IMG/VR virus record: IMGVR_UViG_3300032893_000763
Location: 1 to 64,000 of that record
Length of the DNA stretch: 64,000 bases
Source: a virus
Direction: 5' to 3' (one strand)
The translations under genes and the position numbers were made by a program. Shown one piece after another: positions 20,695 through 29,472 of this stretch (position 1 is the first letter of the stretch; each line of letters begins with the position of its first letter). The notes under the pieces were generated by a model, which was not told the DNA's origin, ran no database searches, and saw only the letters and a program-made list of their open reading frames with translations.

Positions 20695-23445
20695 GTGAGC
20701 AACGAGTACGATCTCCCGCCGATCCCCGGCGGCGGCATCTCCGGCGAGGAGGGCAACGTCCCCGGCTATACGTGGGGCGGCTCCGACGCGGGCCAGGCCG
20801 AACTCGAAGCCGCGAAGGCCGCGCTCGTCCACACGCCGCTCGGCGGCAAGCGCATCGACGGCCGTCCGCAGGCGCAAGGCTTCGCGGGCATCGGCAAGCA
20901 GGTCGAGGCCCCGGCACCGCCCGGTCAGCCCCCGACAAGCTCTCCCTTCGTGGAGAGCCATCTCATGCTTCCGCAGTCCGGCACCGACGCGGTGAACAGC
21001 GCGATCTCGACGCTCTACGACACCTACGGCGGCACGGTGCCCGCAGGCGCGGTCATCATGCTGAGCTACGTCGTCACCGACGGCAACGACGACCTCGTGG
21101 CCGACCCCGGCTACCAGGCGTTCCCTCCGCCGGAGGTCAGCCCGGTGGGCCGCTACGACCGTGCGATCCAGGACGCCTACGTCACGGGCGATCTCGGATG
21201 GGTGGACGGTCATGCCGTCGGATACGCCGCGTACAACTACACGGCGGATCAGATCGTGTACGTGGGTACAGTCTCCGTCGCCAACGAGGACGGCACCGTC
21301 ACGCTCGTGCCGGTCTACTCGACCGAGCCCGGCCTCGGCGCTTCGGGCGCGACCGGCGAGCCCATCGCAGGCCCCGGCCTGGAGTTCCCGCCTCCGGCGA
21401 CCACCGATCCGGCCACAGGCGAGAGCATCGCGGTGCAGGGCAGCCCGGTCTACGCGATGGGCACGCTCGCGGCGGACGCCCCGTACCTCTACAACGTCAT
21501 CGGGGATCTCCTCCCGAGCCAGGCGGGGCCGACCTACCCCGCGAGCGAGGCAGTCCTCATCGGTTGGATCTCCTCGTCCAACGCCGATGGCTTCACCGCA
21601 GGCACCTACTCCATGCTCGCGGCGGGCGACTCCGGCAACTACAGCTTCGGCAACTGCGCCATCGACTACGCGAACAACATCATCGCCTGGACGAAGCCGT
21701 CGCAGGCGGACGCCGTTGCTCCGTACGCCGGGTACGTCTCGATGATCTCCGTCCTCAACCCGGACGAGTCGATCACGAAAATCTACATCTTCGTCACGGA
21801 GCCGGGCATCGGCGTCGATGTGGCGGGCGACGGCACGGCGACCCCGGTGCACTACATCGACCAGGGCTTCACGGTGCATCCCGGCAACCCGATCACGGGT
21901 GCTCCGGCGACCACGACCACCGACTACTCGACGCTCACCATCAACGGGCCGGAGCCGTGGACGAACAACGTGCCCGACCCGCCCGACCCCACCAACCCGG
22001 ACAACACGCCGACGACACCTACCCCGGACAACGCCTACACGGACACCTTCACGTTCTCGTTCGATGACGGCGACAAGGTGCTGCCGTCGGCGCTGTGGTG
22101 GGCGGTCGAGTTGATCGTGGAGAAGATCCAGGGCGGCACGTCCGGTGTTCCGGGCGCGGCCCACATCGGCGTTGCGATCCCGTACATCCCCGACCCCACG
22201 GGCATCGCGGATCTCACGTGGCCGGACTTCGACCTCGCGGATGCCTGGGTCACGGATACGCCGTGGCTCTACGACAACGAGTTCATCTTCCCGACACAGG
22301 ACGACGCGAACGCCGACCCGAACGTGATGGCGACCAACTGGCCGACGGACACGAACATCGGGCCGCTCACGAGTAACCTGTGGGGCTATCTCGGCACGGT
22401 CAACAGCATCGCGTTCTTCTCGACGCTGCCGGGTGAGGCGGTCGTGCTCGACACGAGCGACCCTGCGAACCCCGTCCTGGAGCCCGACCCCAACTACACG
22501 ACCAACGACAACCAGGAGCAGGTCATCTATCAGACCGGCCTCTGGACGCCGACGGCGATCACAGGCGCAGGCGGGCCGTGGGCGGACTTCACGCTCGGGG
22601 CGCTCGCGGAGAACGGCAGCCTTCCGCACAGCACACTCGTGGTCAACCAGGGCGGCGGCTTGTTTGCCGACCTCACGCTCGACGGCTCGACCTCGAACAC
22701 CGTGCTCATCTCCCGGTGGGATACGAACGACGATCCGGGCGATGCGGTCATCGCAGACATCGGGGCCACCCCCAACGCCTTCGTGTGGACGCTCACCGAT
22801 GAGATCACGGCATCGGAGGCGGACACCTTCACGTTCTCGGACTGGCACAAGGTCTACTGGATTCCTGACGATCCGAACACGCCGGACGGCTCGGGCACGC
22901 TTTCCGCGTCGGGCACGAGCGATCAGTGGGTCGGCATGTCCGCCATCTTCACGGCGTCGGGCTCGAACGGCGACTCGACCCTCGGAGACAACCTGTTCCT
23001 GACGCACGCCGACCCGAACGCGAACCTTCCGTCGAACTGGACGTACGACCCGAGCACGGCGATGAGCGATCCGGGCAACGGCAAGATCCGCTTCTCCATC
23101 GCGGAGGACGCTCTCGCTGACAACGCCAACAACCTCGTGACGATTCAGATTGCGATTTCGGTGCACGACGTGGACGGCAACGATCAGACGGCGAACCTGC
23201 TCGGGAACATCAACTACGGCGAGACAGACCCCGGGCACGGCGAGGGCATGTCCGGCAACGATGGGATATGGGCGTGGGGGCCGGTGCACGGCACGAACGA
23301 CACGTCCGGTGTCGGCGTGACCTCGACCTACGTCTACGAGGATCACGGCTCGTGGCTCCTGTTCCAGATGGCCGACTACAGTCTTGCGGGCAGCATCGAC
23401 CACTCAGCGGGCGGCGTCGAAGTCGTAGCGGTGCCGGGAGCGTAG
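20695..23445 (+). CDS. Large putative virion protein, 916 aa
   Basis: Starts at GTG 20,695, 7 nt after TAGACT (20,682-20,687), so probably leaderless. Rich in Asp, Thr, Pro and Gly, almost free of Cys, with many beta-like segments (NEDGTVTLVPVYSTEPG) and a Pro/Thr hinge (PDPPDPTNPDNTPTTPTPDN). Repeated phrases such as DTFTFSFDDGDKV and ADTFTFSDWHKVYW suggest two related beta domains. Position ahead of the terminase and composition suggest a structural or adhesion protein; no family recognised. Confidence 0.7.
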   Translation: MSNEYDLPPIPGGGISGEEGNVPGYTWGGSDAGQAELEAAKAALVHTPLGGKRIDGRPQAQGFAGIGKQVEAPAPPGQPPTSSPFVESHLMLPQSGTDAVNSAISTLYDTYGGTVPAGAVIMLSYVVTDGNDDLVADPGYQAFPPPEVSPVGRYDRAIQDAYVTGDLGWVDGHAVGYAAYNYTADQIVYVGTVSVANEDGTVTLVPVYSTEPGLGASGATGEPIAGPGLEFPPPATTDPATGESIAVQGSPVYAMGTLAADAPYLYNVIGDLLPSQAGPTYPASEAVLIGWISSSNADGFTAGTYSMLAAGDSGNYSFGNCAIDYANNIIAWTKPSQADAVAPYAGYVSMISVLNPDESITKIYIFVTEPGIGVDVAGDGTATPVHYIDQGFTVHPGNPITGAPATTTTDYSTLTINGPEPWTNNVPDPPDPTNPDNTPTTPTPDNAYTDTFTFSFDDGDKVLPSALWWAVELIVEKIQGGTSGVPGAAHIGVAIPYIPDPTGIADLTWPDFDLADAWVTDTPWLYDNEFIFPTQDDANADPNVMATNWPTDTNIGPLTSNLWGYLGTVNSIAFFSTLPGEAVVLDTSDPANPVLEPDPNYTTNDNQEQVIYQTGLWTPTAITGAGGPWADFTLGALAENGSLPHSTLVVNQGGGLFADLTLDGSTSNTVLISRWDTNDDPGDAVIADIGATPNAFVWTLTDEITASEADTFTFSDWHKVYWIPDDPNTPDGSGTLSASGTSDQWVGMSAIFTASGSNGDSTLGDNLFLTHADPNANLPSNWTYDPSTAMSDPGNGKIRFSIAEDALADNANNLVTIQIAISVHDVDGNDQTANLLGNINYGETDPGHGEGMSGNDGIWAWGPVHGTNDTSGVGVTSTYVYEDHGSWLLFQMADYSLAGSIDHSAGGVEVVAVPGA

Positions 23446-23448
23446 ATC

Positions 23449-24390
23449 ATGGCCTTCGCGGATCGCAGACAGACGGGCCACATCGGCAACCCGAAGCGCA
23501 CGCTCACGTCGCGCAGCGCAGGCTCGGTGCCGGAGCGGTGGACGCTCGCCAACGCGGCGATGAAGCTCACCGCGCTCGGCAACAACTACTACGGCGACTG
23601 TGTGGTGGCCGCGTGGCTCCATCAGGCGCAGGCGCAGGCGTTCTACACCTACGGCGTCCACTACGATCCGGCCTCGCTGCCTGCGGGCCTCGATCAGCAC
23701 GGGCCGCGCAGCTTCACGGTCACCGGCTCCGGCGGCGCACACGTTCCGCTCCAGTCGGACATCTCCTCGTGGATCTCTCAGTACAGCCTCGGCGGCGAGG
23801 GCGACACAATCGTCACGTGGTGGGCGGCGAACTTCCCGAACATCATCAACACGCAGTGGAGCCCGGCCTACGCCGACGCCATGCGGATCTACCGGAACAC
23901 CCCGAACTACAAGATCGGGCCGAAGGAGGGCCGCTTCAACTCGGACGTGGCCTCGTACATCTCGACCAACGGCATCGGCACGCAGGGCTACCACCGGATC
24001 TACGCCGACGCCATCTCGACCACCCCGGATTCGGTCAAGCAGGCCATCTACTTCCTCGGCGGCGCGGTCATGGCGCTCAACCTGCCGGACTCGATCACGA
24101 AGCAGCGGTCGTGGCGGCTCGTCTCCGGCGCAGACGCCAAGCCGGGCGGCTTCGGCTCCCACGACGTGTACGCCATCGGCTACAGCCCGCAGGCGCTCTA
24201 CGTCGTCTCGTGGGGCAAGGTCATCCCGATCACGTGGGCGTTCTACTCGAAGTACATCGAGCAGGTGTGGGGCGCGGCCTCGATTGATTGGGTGAACTCG
24301 GTCACAGGTCAGACCCCCATCGGGGACACGTGGGCGCAGTTGCAGGCCCGCTTCAACGGCCAGTTCACCCACGTAGCGCAGGCGAGCTAA
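23449..24390 (+). CDS. Papain-like (C1-type) cysteine peptidase
   Basis: 313 residues. GNNYYGDCVVAAWLHQAQAQ carries the catalytic Cys after the oxyanion-hole region, and GGFGSHDVYAIGYSPQALYV plus the following VSWGKVIPIT supply the His and the W-G strand typical of papain-fold enzymes. The ATG lies 3 nt after the 916-aa gene, so the two are probably co-translated; it may process that protein or be a virion component that cleaves host surface protein. Both roles are inference. Confidence 0.7.
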   Translation: MAFADRRQTGHIGNPKRTLTSRSAGSVPERWTLANAAMKLTALGNNYYGDCVVAAWLHQAQAQAFYTYGVHYDPASLPAGLDQHGPRSFTVTGSGGAHVPLQSDISSWISQYSLGGEGDTIVTWWAANFPNIINTQWSPAYADAMRIYRNTPNYKIGPKEGRFNSDVASYISTNGIGTQGYHRIYADAISTTPDSVKQAIYFLGGAVMALNLPDSITKQRSWRLVSGADAKPGGFGSHDVYAIGYSPQALYVVSWGKVIPITWAFYSKYIEQVWGAASIDWVNSVTGQTPIGDTWAQLQARFNGQFTHVAQAS

Positions 24391-24495
24391 ATGAGCGCCG
24401 ACCTCGACCTCGGAGGCGCTCTCTCGAACGCGTCGGGCCTCGGCTCGGGCTTCGCAGGCGGTTCGTGGACGACCTCGGCGCTCGAACTCGGCTAG
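24391..24495 (+). CDS. Possible tiny protein, 34 aa
   Basis: ATG directly follows the peptidase stop; MSADLDLGGALSNASGLGSG is a Gly/Ser/Leu-rich sequence. Could be real or chance. Confidence 0.35.
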   Translation: MSADLDLGGALSNASGLGSGFAGGSWTTSALELG

Positions 24496-24501
24496 TCCTG
24501 C

Positions 24502-24665
24502 TACACTCCTCGGGTCAGGGCGCGCGGCCCCTTTATCCGGGGGCCATCGACGCGGAGAGGGATCTCCGTAGGGCGAGGCTGGATTGTCCGAGGACGCTCG
24601 GGCCGAGGCTTGACTGAGCACCTGACACCGGAGGCCGGGCCTAGTGCGGCCCGGCCTTTCCTTTC
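24502..24665 (+). ncRNA. Candidate ~150-nt non-coding RNA
   Basis: TGCTACACT extended -10 (TACACT 24,502-24,507), no ORF, and a strong intrinsic terminator at the end. GTCAGG (~24,516) can pair with CCTGAC (~24,621), enclosing GGCCCC/GGGGCC and GGAG/CTCC hairpins. It lies just upstream of the terminase genes, as packaging RNAs do in some phages, but there is no evidence for that role. Confidence 0.5.
24633..24660 (+). terminator. Intrinsic terminator
   Basis: Stem GGCCGGGCC / GGCCCGGCC with loop TAGTGC, then TTTCCTTTCC. Confidence 0.8.
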
Positions 24666-24669
24666 CAAC

Positions 24670-24698
24670 TTGCAAGCTCGCGCGGCCGGTGCTACTGT
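24670..24698 (+). promoter_or_regulatory. Sigma70-like promoter for a short RNA
   Basis: TTGCAA (24,670-24,675), 17-nt spacer, TACTGT (24,693-24,698). Confidence 0.7.
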
Positions 24699-24703
24699 GC
24701 GTT

Positions 24704-24785
24704 CGCAGCCCGCCGGTCACGGGTTGCATCGGGTGAAGGCAGCGCGGGCTCTCTGTCCAGGGGGAGCCCGCTGCGCCTTCTTCTG
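24704..24785 (+). ncRNA. Candidate ~80-nt non-coding RNA
   Basis: Lies between a good promoter and a terminator-like hairpin (GCAGC-GC-GGGCTC paired with GAGCCCGCTGC at 24,739-24,774) followed by GCCTTCTTCT. No ORF. Contains GGGTGAAGGC, also found in the candidate RNA at 16.56 kb. Confidence 0.5.
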
Positions 24786-24819
24786 ATGCGAACGGGTGTT
24801 CGCCTGCTAGACTCTGGAC

Positions 24820-25308
24820 ATGCCTCCGGCGAACACACGCCACGTCAAGGGCAGCCCCCTCACGCCGCACGTCAAGACGCGGGTGGCCGAGTTGATCGGC
24901 ATGGGGCTCTCGCATGTCGAAGCGGGCGGCGCTTGCAACGTCTCCGAGAAGTCCGTCGAGCGGATCTTGGTGGAGCCCGAGTACCGCAAGCTCGCGGACG
25001 ACATCAAGCAGCGGCACCGCACGTCGATGGGCGTCGAGGCGGCGCAGGCTGTGCGCGATCTCCTCACGGCGGTGGACAAGGACGGCAACCCCGACCTCGC
25101 CAAGCGGGCCAAGGGCGCGGAGTTGTACGCACGCAACCCCGAGAGGCTCGACGCTGTGGACGACGACGACGACGACACCGGGATGCTGCCGGGCGTAGTC
25201 TTACGCTTCCCGCACCCGAGCATCCCCGACGAAGCCGCGCCGGTCATCTTCACCGAGGACGATCTCGTCTCCGCCGAGGTCACGCTCACCTTCCGCACCG
25301 AGGGCTAA
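24820..25308 (+). CDS. terS: Terminase small subunit-like protein
   Basis: 162 residues. VAELIGMGLSHVEAGGACNV with SEKSVERILVEPEYRKLADD forms the N-terminal helix-turn-helix expected of TerS; a helical region and an acidic stretch (DDDDDD) follow. The ATG is 7 nt after TAGACT, hence probably leaderless. It directly precedes the large subunit (1-bp overlap). It should recognise phage DNA for packaging. Assignment rests on HTH plus position. Confidence 0.7.
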   Translation: MPPANTRHVKGSPLTPHVKTRVAELIGMGLSHVEAGGACNVSEKSVERILVEPEYRKLADDIKQRHRTSMGVEAAQAVRDLLTAVDKDGNPDLAKRAKGAELYARNPERLDAVDDDDDDTGMLPGVVLRFPHPSIPDEAAPVIFTEDDLVSAEVTLTFRTEG

Positions 25309-27047
25309 TGCTCGCGCACCTGTACGTGCGGTACGACGGGCTCGTGCTCGGCGCTTACGAGGGGCTTCCGCAGTCCCGCATCCACATCGCCTGGACGGAC
25401 GAGCAGGCGTACGAGTGGTGGGTTGATCTCGACCACGCGAGGCTGCCGGACGATCCGACCGAGGGACACGCGATCTCGGACGCCGGGCTCCGCACCCTCG
25501 CAGGCTCGTGCAGGCCCGGCGACATGGGCGAGGCCGAGGCGATGATGCGGCCGGGCGACGAGGACGGCGTGGAGCCCCCGCTCGGCTACAAGCTCGGGGA
25601 GAAGGGCCTGCGCTTCATCCGGTGCGCACACCCCGTCTACGGCTTCCGCGAGTTTCTCCGGGTGTGGCACTTCCTCGACCAAGACAACGGCAAGATCAAG
25701 CTGCTCGGGGAGAACCTCTGGCGGGGCCAGGAGCACTTCGTGCTCATGTGCCGGGAGAGCGACTGGATCTACTTCCTCAAGGCCCGTCAGCTTGGCGAGA
25801 CGACCATCGCCATCGCCTACGACGGGTGGGTCATGCGCTTCCGCACCGTGAACGCTCGCGTGCATCTCGTGGCTCGTACCGGCGACGACTCCAAGAACGA
25901 CCTCCTCAAGCCGCTCAAGGCAGGGCTCAAGGCGCTGCCGGAGGAGATGCTGCTCCCGGAGTTCGAGGACACGGCGCTCGCGTACACGCTCGACGGCGGC
26001 GAGGGCGACCGGCGCACAGCGCACGCCTACGCAGCGAAGGAGCCGGGGCGCGGCAAGACGTGCTCGCACCTGCATCTTGAGGAGTGGGCCGCGATGATGA
26101 AGACCTCGCCCGAGCTTCCGAAGAACGTGTGGGCCGCTGCCGAGCCGACCATCTCGAAGCACGGCGGCACGTGCCACATCCTCACGACCGGCGTCGGCCC
26201 CAACGGCTTCTACGCGGACACCTGGCGCAACTGCGAGGCTGGCACCGGCCAGTTGCTCGCGGCGTTCATCGGCGCGAAGGGCTCACGGCCCGAGTACACC
26301 GAGGAGTTCCTCGCCAAGAAGCGGGCTGAGCTTGCCGACGACGCCCGGTTCCGTCACGAGTACCCCGAGACATCCAAGGATGCGCTCGCGGGCGCGGGCG
26401 ACACGTTCTTCACGAGCTACGAGATCGACCACGCGAGCGAGTACGCTCGCGGGCTCGCGCAGCTTGGCTGCCCGCGCGAGAAGGGCGTGGCGATGTACCT
26501 CGACAAGCGCACCGGGCGGCTGCGCAAGCGCAAGTACGTCAAGGCGTGGGACATCGCAGGCCCGAAAGACGCGGCGACGAAGGGCCGCAAGCCGGATAAG
26601 GTCGTGGGCACCGTGCTCGACGTGACCGAGGAAGTGTGGGACGTGGTGGAGCAGGTTGTCTTCCAGGGCGAGGGCTACCCCATCACGGCCAAGCGGATCG
26701 AGTGGCTGGACGAGAAGTACACCGGACTCAACGTGATCGAGGACAACTCCGCAGGCGCGGCGGTACGCTCGTTCGTTCAGATCCCCGAGGAGCGGCTCAT
26801 CGGCTTCACGACCACCAATCAGTCCAAGCCCAAGATCATCAGCGAGTTGAAGTTCGGCGTCTCGGCGGGCACGATCAAGTGGAACGCCGACGAGTGCGCC
26901 GAACTCGACGCCGAGATGCGCTACTACAAGCTGGCGGACGAGGGCATCGCGCAGGACTGCGTGATGTCCCTCGCCATCGCCGTCCATCACGGCACCGAGG
27001 CAGCGGCCGAGAGCGGTGGCCGCGTGCTCGGCGTCGTACGGGTCTAG
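25308..27047 (+). CDS. terL: Terminase large subunit
   Basis: 579 residues. ATPase domain: FLKARQLGETTIAIAYDGWV (Walker A-like, with adenine-binding Gln) and CSHLHLEEWAAM (Walker B D/E box). The nuclease domain carries the RNase H-like acidic residues in VKAWDIAGPKD, LNVIEDNSAG and GIAQDCVMSLAIAV. It pumps DNA into the prohead and cuts concatemers. Upstream in-frame codons exist, but ATG 25,308 abuts the TerS stop. Confidence 0.9.
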   Translation: MLAHLYVRYDGLVLGAYEGLPQSRIHIAWTDEQAYEWWVDLDHARLPDDPTEGHAISDAGLRTLAGSCRPGDMGEAEAMMRPGDEDGVEPPLGYKLGEKGLRFIRCAHPVYGFREFLRVWHFLDQDNGKIKLLGENLWRGQEHFVLMCRESDWIYFLKARQLGETTIAIAYDGWVMRFRTVNARVHLVARTGDDSKNDLLKPLKAGLKALPEEMLLPEFEDTALAYTLDGGEGDRRTAHAYAAKEPGRGKTCSHLHLEEWAAMMKTSPELPKNVWAAAEPTISKHGGTCHILTTGVGPNGFYADTWRNCEAGTGQLLAAFIGAKGSRPEYTEEFLAKKRAELADDARFRHEYPETSKDALAGAGDTFFTSYEIDHASEYARGLAQLGCPREKGVAMYLDKRTGRLRKRKYVKAWDIAGPKDAATKGRKPDKVVGTVLDVTEEVWDVVEQVVFQGEGYPITAKRIEWLDEKYTGLNVIEDNSAGAAVRSFVQIPEERLIGFTTTNQSKPKIISELKFGVSAGTIKWNADECAELDAEMRYYKLADEGIAQDCVMSLAIAVHHGTEAAAESGGRVLGVVRV

Positions 27048-27304
27048 TACACCCGCACCTGCAAGCGCCGGGCTCCCCACTGCCGGGCTCTCCAGCACGA
27101 GGACATCCACAGGTCGATGTGGAGCCCCTTCACGGCGGAGCCGGTGTCGAGGGCCGTCCCACGGCCGTAGCCGGGGATGCGTAGGTGCGAGCGCATGGGC
27201 ACGACACGCGGATCGACCGCGACCGTGCCGTGCTTCACGTGCGTACCGAGGGCCGTCGTGCCTGCGAGGCAGTAGGCCGTCACGAGCATTGTGAGTGTGT
27301 GCAT
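27044..27304 (-). CDS. 3D-domain (MltA-like barrel) protein, putative lysis accessory
   Basis: 86 residues on the minus strand, convergent with terL. VTAYCLAGTTALGTHVKHGT, VAVDPRVVP and RGTALDTGSAVKGLHIDLW hold the three Asp of the 3D domain found in YabE/YocH and MltA-like peptidoglycan enzymes. A short hydrophobic N-terminus may be a signal. Transcribed leaderless from TTGACG-N18-TAGCAT, back to back with the lysozyme promoter. Confidence 0.75.
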   Translation of the reverse strand: MHTLTMLVTAYCLAGTTALGTHVKHGTVAVDPRVVPMRSHLRIPGYGRGTALDTGSAVKGLHIDLWMSSCWRARQWGARRLQVRVY

Positions 27305-27365
27305 CGGGCCATGCTAACGGACATACCAACTTTCCGTCAAGAGGGTTCCTGCTAGACTCTCAGGC
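27305..27365. promoter_or_regulatory. Divergent promoters: 3D-domain gene (-) and lysozyme (+)
   Basis: Minus: TTGACG, 18 nt, TAGCAT, then 6 nt to the ATG at 27,304. Plus: TAGACT ending ~7 nt before the ATG at 27,366, with a poor -35. Both are of leaderless type. Confidence 0.65.
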
Positions 27366-27857
27366 ATGAGCCTCCGCCTCCCCGCCCACCTGAGTACGAA
27401 GGGCGCGGAGTTCATCGGTGCGTTCGAGGGGTACCGGCAGTTCCCCTACAACGACGCGGTGAACAACGCGACCATCGGGTACGGGCACCTGCTCCACATC
27501 GGGCCGGTCACGGCGGCGGATAGGGCAAAGTACCCGAACGGGCTCTCGCGTGCGCAGGCTCTCAAGCTGCTCCAGGCAGACGCGGAGCACTGCGCAGCGT
27601 ACATCCGTACGATCACGCCCCGGATCAAGAACCAGGCCCGCTTCGACGCTCTCGTGAGCATCGCGTTCAACTGCGGCACGGGCGTCCTCTACCCCAACTC
27701 GACGCTCGGCTACGACCTGCGGCGTCCGGGGCGCGAGGGCGCGGCCGAAGCCTTCCTGCTCTATTGCCACGCCGGGGGCCAGGTGCTCCCCGGCCTCCTG
27801 CGCCGTCGGCAGGCCGAGAAGCGCATGTGGCTCTCGGGCGACTACTCCACCACGTAG
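27366..27857 (+). CDS. Endolysin, GH24-type lysozyme
   Basis: 163 residues. FIGAFEGYRQFPYNDAVNNA then TIGYGHLLHIG gives the GH24 (T4 lysozyme-like) catalytic Glu and E-D-T triad region; FDALVSIAFNCGTGVL is the conserved helix with the FN.G motif. It cleaves the glycan backbone of peptidoglycan during lysis. No signal peptide is visible, so it needs the neighbouring membrane protein or another holin. Confidence 0.9.
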   Translation: MSLRLPAHLSTKGAEFIGAFEGYRQFPYNDAVNNATIGYGHLLHIGPVTAADRAKYPNGLSRAQALKLLQADAEHCAAYIRTITPRIKNQARFDALVSIAFNCGTGVLYPNSTLGYDLRRPGREGAAEAFLLYCHAGGQVLPGLLRRRQAEKRMWLSGDYSTT

Positions 27858-27860
27858 GCC

Positions 27861-28130
27861 ATGCTCGCGGCCATGTGCCACTTCCCGCACCTGGCGTGGT
27901 GGGCGCAGTACCTCCACCCCGGTCAGCTTCGCACGCCGTGCGGCGGCTATTGGGCGTGGTCGGGCATCCTCTCCGACATCGGGGAGATCACGCTGCTCGG
28001 CTGCGTCATCGCGGCGTACCGGCACAAGAACTGCTACGTCAAGGGGTGCCCGTGGCTCGGCCACATCGACCCCGAGCACCACCACCCCGCCTGCCGCAAG
28101 CACCACTCGCACCGGCACAAGTTGTCCTGA
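27861..28130 (+). CDS. Membrane protein, holin candidate
   Basis: 89 residues, 3 nt after the lysozyme stop. A hydrophobic segment (GEITLLGCVIAAYRHKNCYV) precedes a Cys/His-rich tail (CYVKGCPWLGHIDPEHHHPA). The VKGC.x.G.H tail is a pattern I associate with a family of small actinophage membrane proteins near lysins. Holin function is inferred from size and position. Confidence 0.55.
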   Translation: MLAAMCHFPHLAWWAQYLHPGQLRTPCGGYWAWSGILSDIGEITLLGCVIAAYRHKNCYVKGCPWLGHIDPEHHHPACRKHHSHRHKLS

Positions 28131-28189
28131 AAACCGGACATCGAAGGCGGCGGCGGGTGCCCCCGCCTGGATTGTCCTGAAAACCGGAC
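28122..28189 (+). repeat. Two 18-bp direct repeats around a GC hairpin
   Basis: TTGTCCTGAAAACCGGAC occurs at 28,122-28,139 and 28,172-28,189, 50 bp apart. GGCGGG/CCCCCGCC lies between. The first copy overlaps the end of the holin candidate. Possibly an operator pair or a recombination remnant. Confidence 0.7.
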
Positions 28190-28227
28190 GCTGGACGGCT
28201 AGCTCCGCGCCTGCTAAGGTGCGGCTC

Positions 28228-28431
28228 GTGGCATACTTCAAGTTGGAACTCACAGGAGAGTCGGAGTCTCTCGACCGGATCGCCTCAGCGGCGCTCAGCG
28301 AGGCGGCGGAGATCCTGCGTGAGCAGGACGGCGACGAGCTTCGGGCGGGCATCGACGCGACCACGCTCTACTTCCGACCGCTCGCCCGCTTCAAGGGTGA
28401 GTTCACCTGGACGCCGGACGCCCCGCTGTGA
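28228..28431 (+). CDS. Hypothetical protein, 67 aa
   Basis: GTG start after TAAGGT (leaderless spacing). Helix-rich (SLDRIASAALSEAAEILREQ) then a beta tail. Unknown. Confidence 0.55.
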   Translation: MAYFKLELTGESESLDRIASAALSEAAEILREQDGDELRAGIDATTLYFRPLARFKGEFTWTPDAPL

Positions 28432-28685
28432 CGTACGACGCACGCCCCGGCGACCCGAAGGAGTGGCACATCCGCGACCTGGAGACGGGGTGGTTCGAGG
28501 TCAGCTACCGCGAGCCGCTCGACAACGGGCGCATGTCCACGAGGCTCGTCATCGCCAAGGTGTACTCGCTCGGGCGGGCGGAGATCGTCCGGGACGCCCT
28601 CATCGCCGCGTACGGCGGCAAGGTCTACGAGGCCCCGCGCAAGTCCGTGGGCGCACTCCGGCTCGTGGCGGATCTCGATGCGTGA
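28428..28685 (+). CDS. Hypothetical protein, 85 aa
   Basis: GTG start overlapping the previous stop. EWHIRDLETGWFEVSYREPL then ALIAAYGGKVYEAPRKSVGA. Unknown function; overlaps the methyltransferase start. Confidence 0.55.
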   Translation: MTYDARPGDPKEWHIRDLETGWFEVSYREPLDNGRMSTRLVIAKVYSLGRAEIVRDALIAAYGGKVYEAPRKSVGALRLVADLDA

Positions 28686-29472
28686 GATCACGCTCAAGAA
28701 CGGCCTGCGCTTCTGGACGCGGCCCGGCACGTCCGACCACAACTCCGCCATCGCGTGCGCACAGGAGGACGAGTACGGGCTCCAGGGCTACGGGCTCAAG
28801 GGCAAGCTCGTCTTCGACATCGGGGCGCACATCGGCGGCGTGGCGATCCTGGCGACCTACCTCGGTGCGTACGCCGTGGCCGTCGAGCCGGTGCCCGAGA
28901 ACGTCGAGATCATCCGCGCGAACGCGATGCTCAACGGCTTCGGAGTCCAGGTGCTCGCCGGGGCCGTCGGCACCGACATGATCTCCTACGGCTGGACGGG
29001 CGAGGGCCTGTGGGGCGAGGAGACGGGCGCGGTGCACTCGTTCATCGGGAACACCGGGCTCGGCCTGGAGCGCGAGGGCTACGTCCCGAGCAGGACGCTC
29101 GCAGTCAAGCGGTACACGCTCGAAGACATCGCGCGGCTCGTCGGCGTGACTCCCTACCTCGTCAAGCTCGACTGCGAGGGCGGCGAGTGGTCGGCGCTGG
29201 CCGAGCCCATCGCCAAGGAGATTCCCGTCCTCGTGGGCGAGTATCACGGGTGGGACGGAGCCTCCGTCGGCGCGGAGGAGTTCTTCGGCGCGACCGAGCG
29301 CATCCTCGACCTCATCGGGGACACGCACGAGGTCAACTTCCCGGACGATCAGGTCGGCAACGCGGCCGGGCACTTCGTCGCGCTAAGCGTTAGCGCGAGA
29401 AGTGCCTCGTCGCGGCGTGCTGCGCGACTGCCAGGCCGGTGTACCGGCGACCGTCCTCCGGGCCACCGATGA
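28678..29472 (+). CDS. FkbM-family methyltransferase
   Basis: 264 residues. KLVFDIGAHIGGVAILATYL (SAM-binding motif I) and AVAVEPVPENVEIIRANAML (motif II) are typical of FkbM/class I O-methyltransferases; LVKLDCEGGEW is the usual post-III motif. FkbM enzymes methylate sugars or small molecules. The last ~30 residues are basic, unlike the rest, and overlap the convergent minus-strand gene; the functional end may be near 29,395. It could act with the sugar cassette at 48-52 kb (inference). Confidence 0.75.
   Translation: MREITLKNGLRFWTRPGTSDHNSAIACAQEDEYGLQGYGLKGKLVFDIGAHIGGVAILATYLGAYAVAVEPVPENVEIIRANAMLNGFGVQVLAGAVGTDMISYGWTGEGLWGEETGAVHSFIGNTGLGLEREGYVPSRTLAVKRYTLEDIARLVGVTPYLVKLDCEGGEWSALAEPIAKEIPVLVGEYHGWDGASVGAEEFFGATERILDLIGDTHEVNFPDDQVGNAAGHFVALSVSARSASSRRAARLPGRCTGDRPPGHR

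Noticed and set aside
19555-23403. 1282-aa minus-strand open frame
   Set aside because: Arg/Val/Gly-rich shadow of the 916-aa gene with no domain or start signal.
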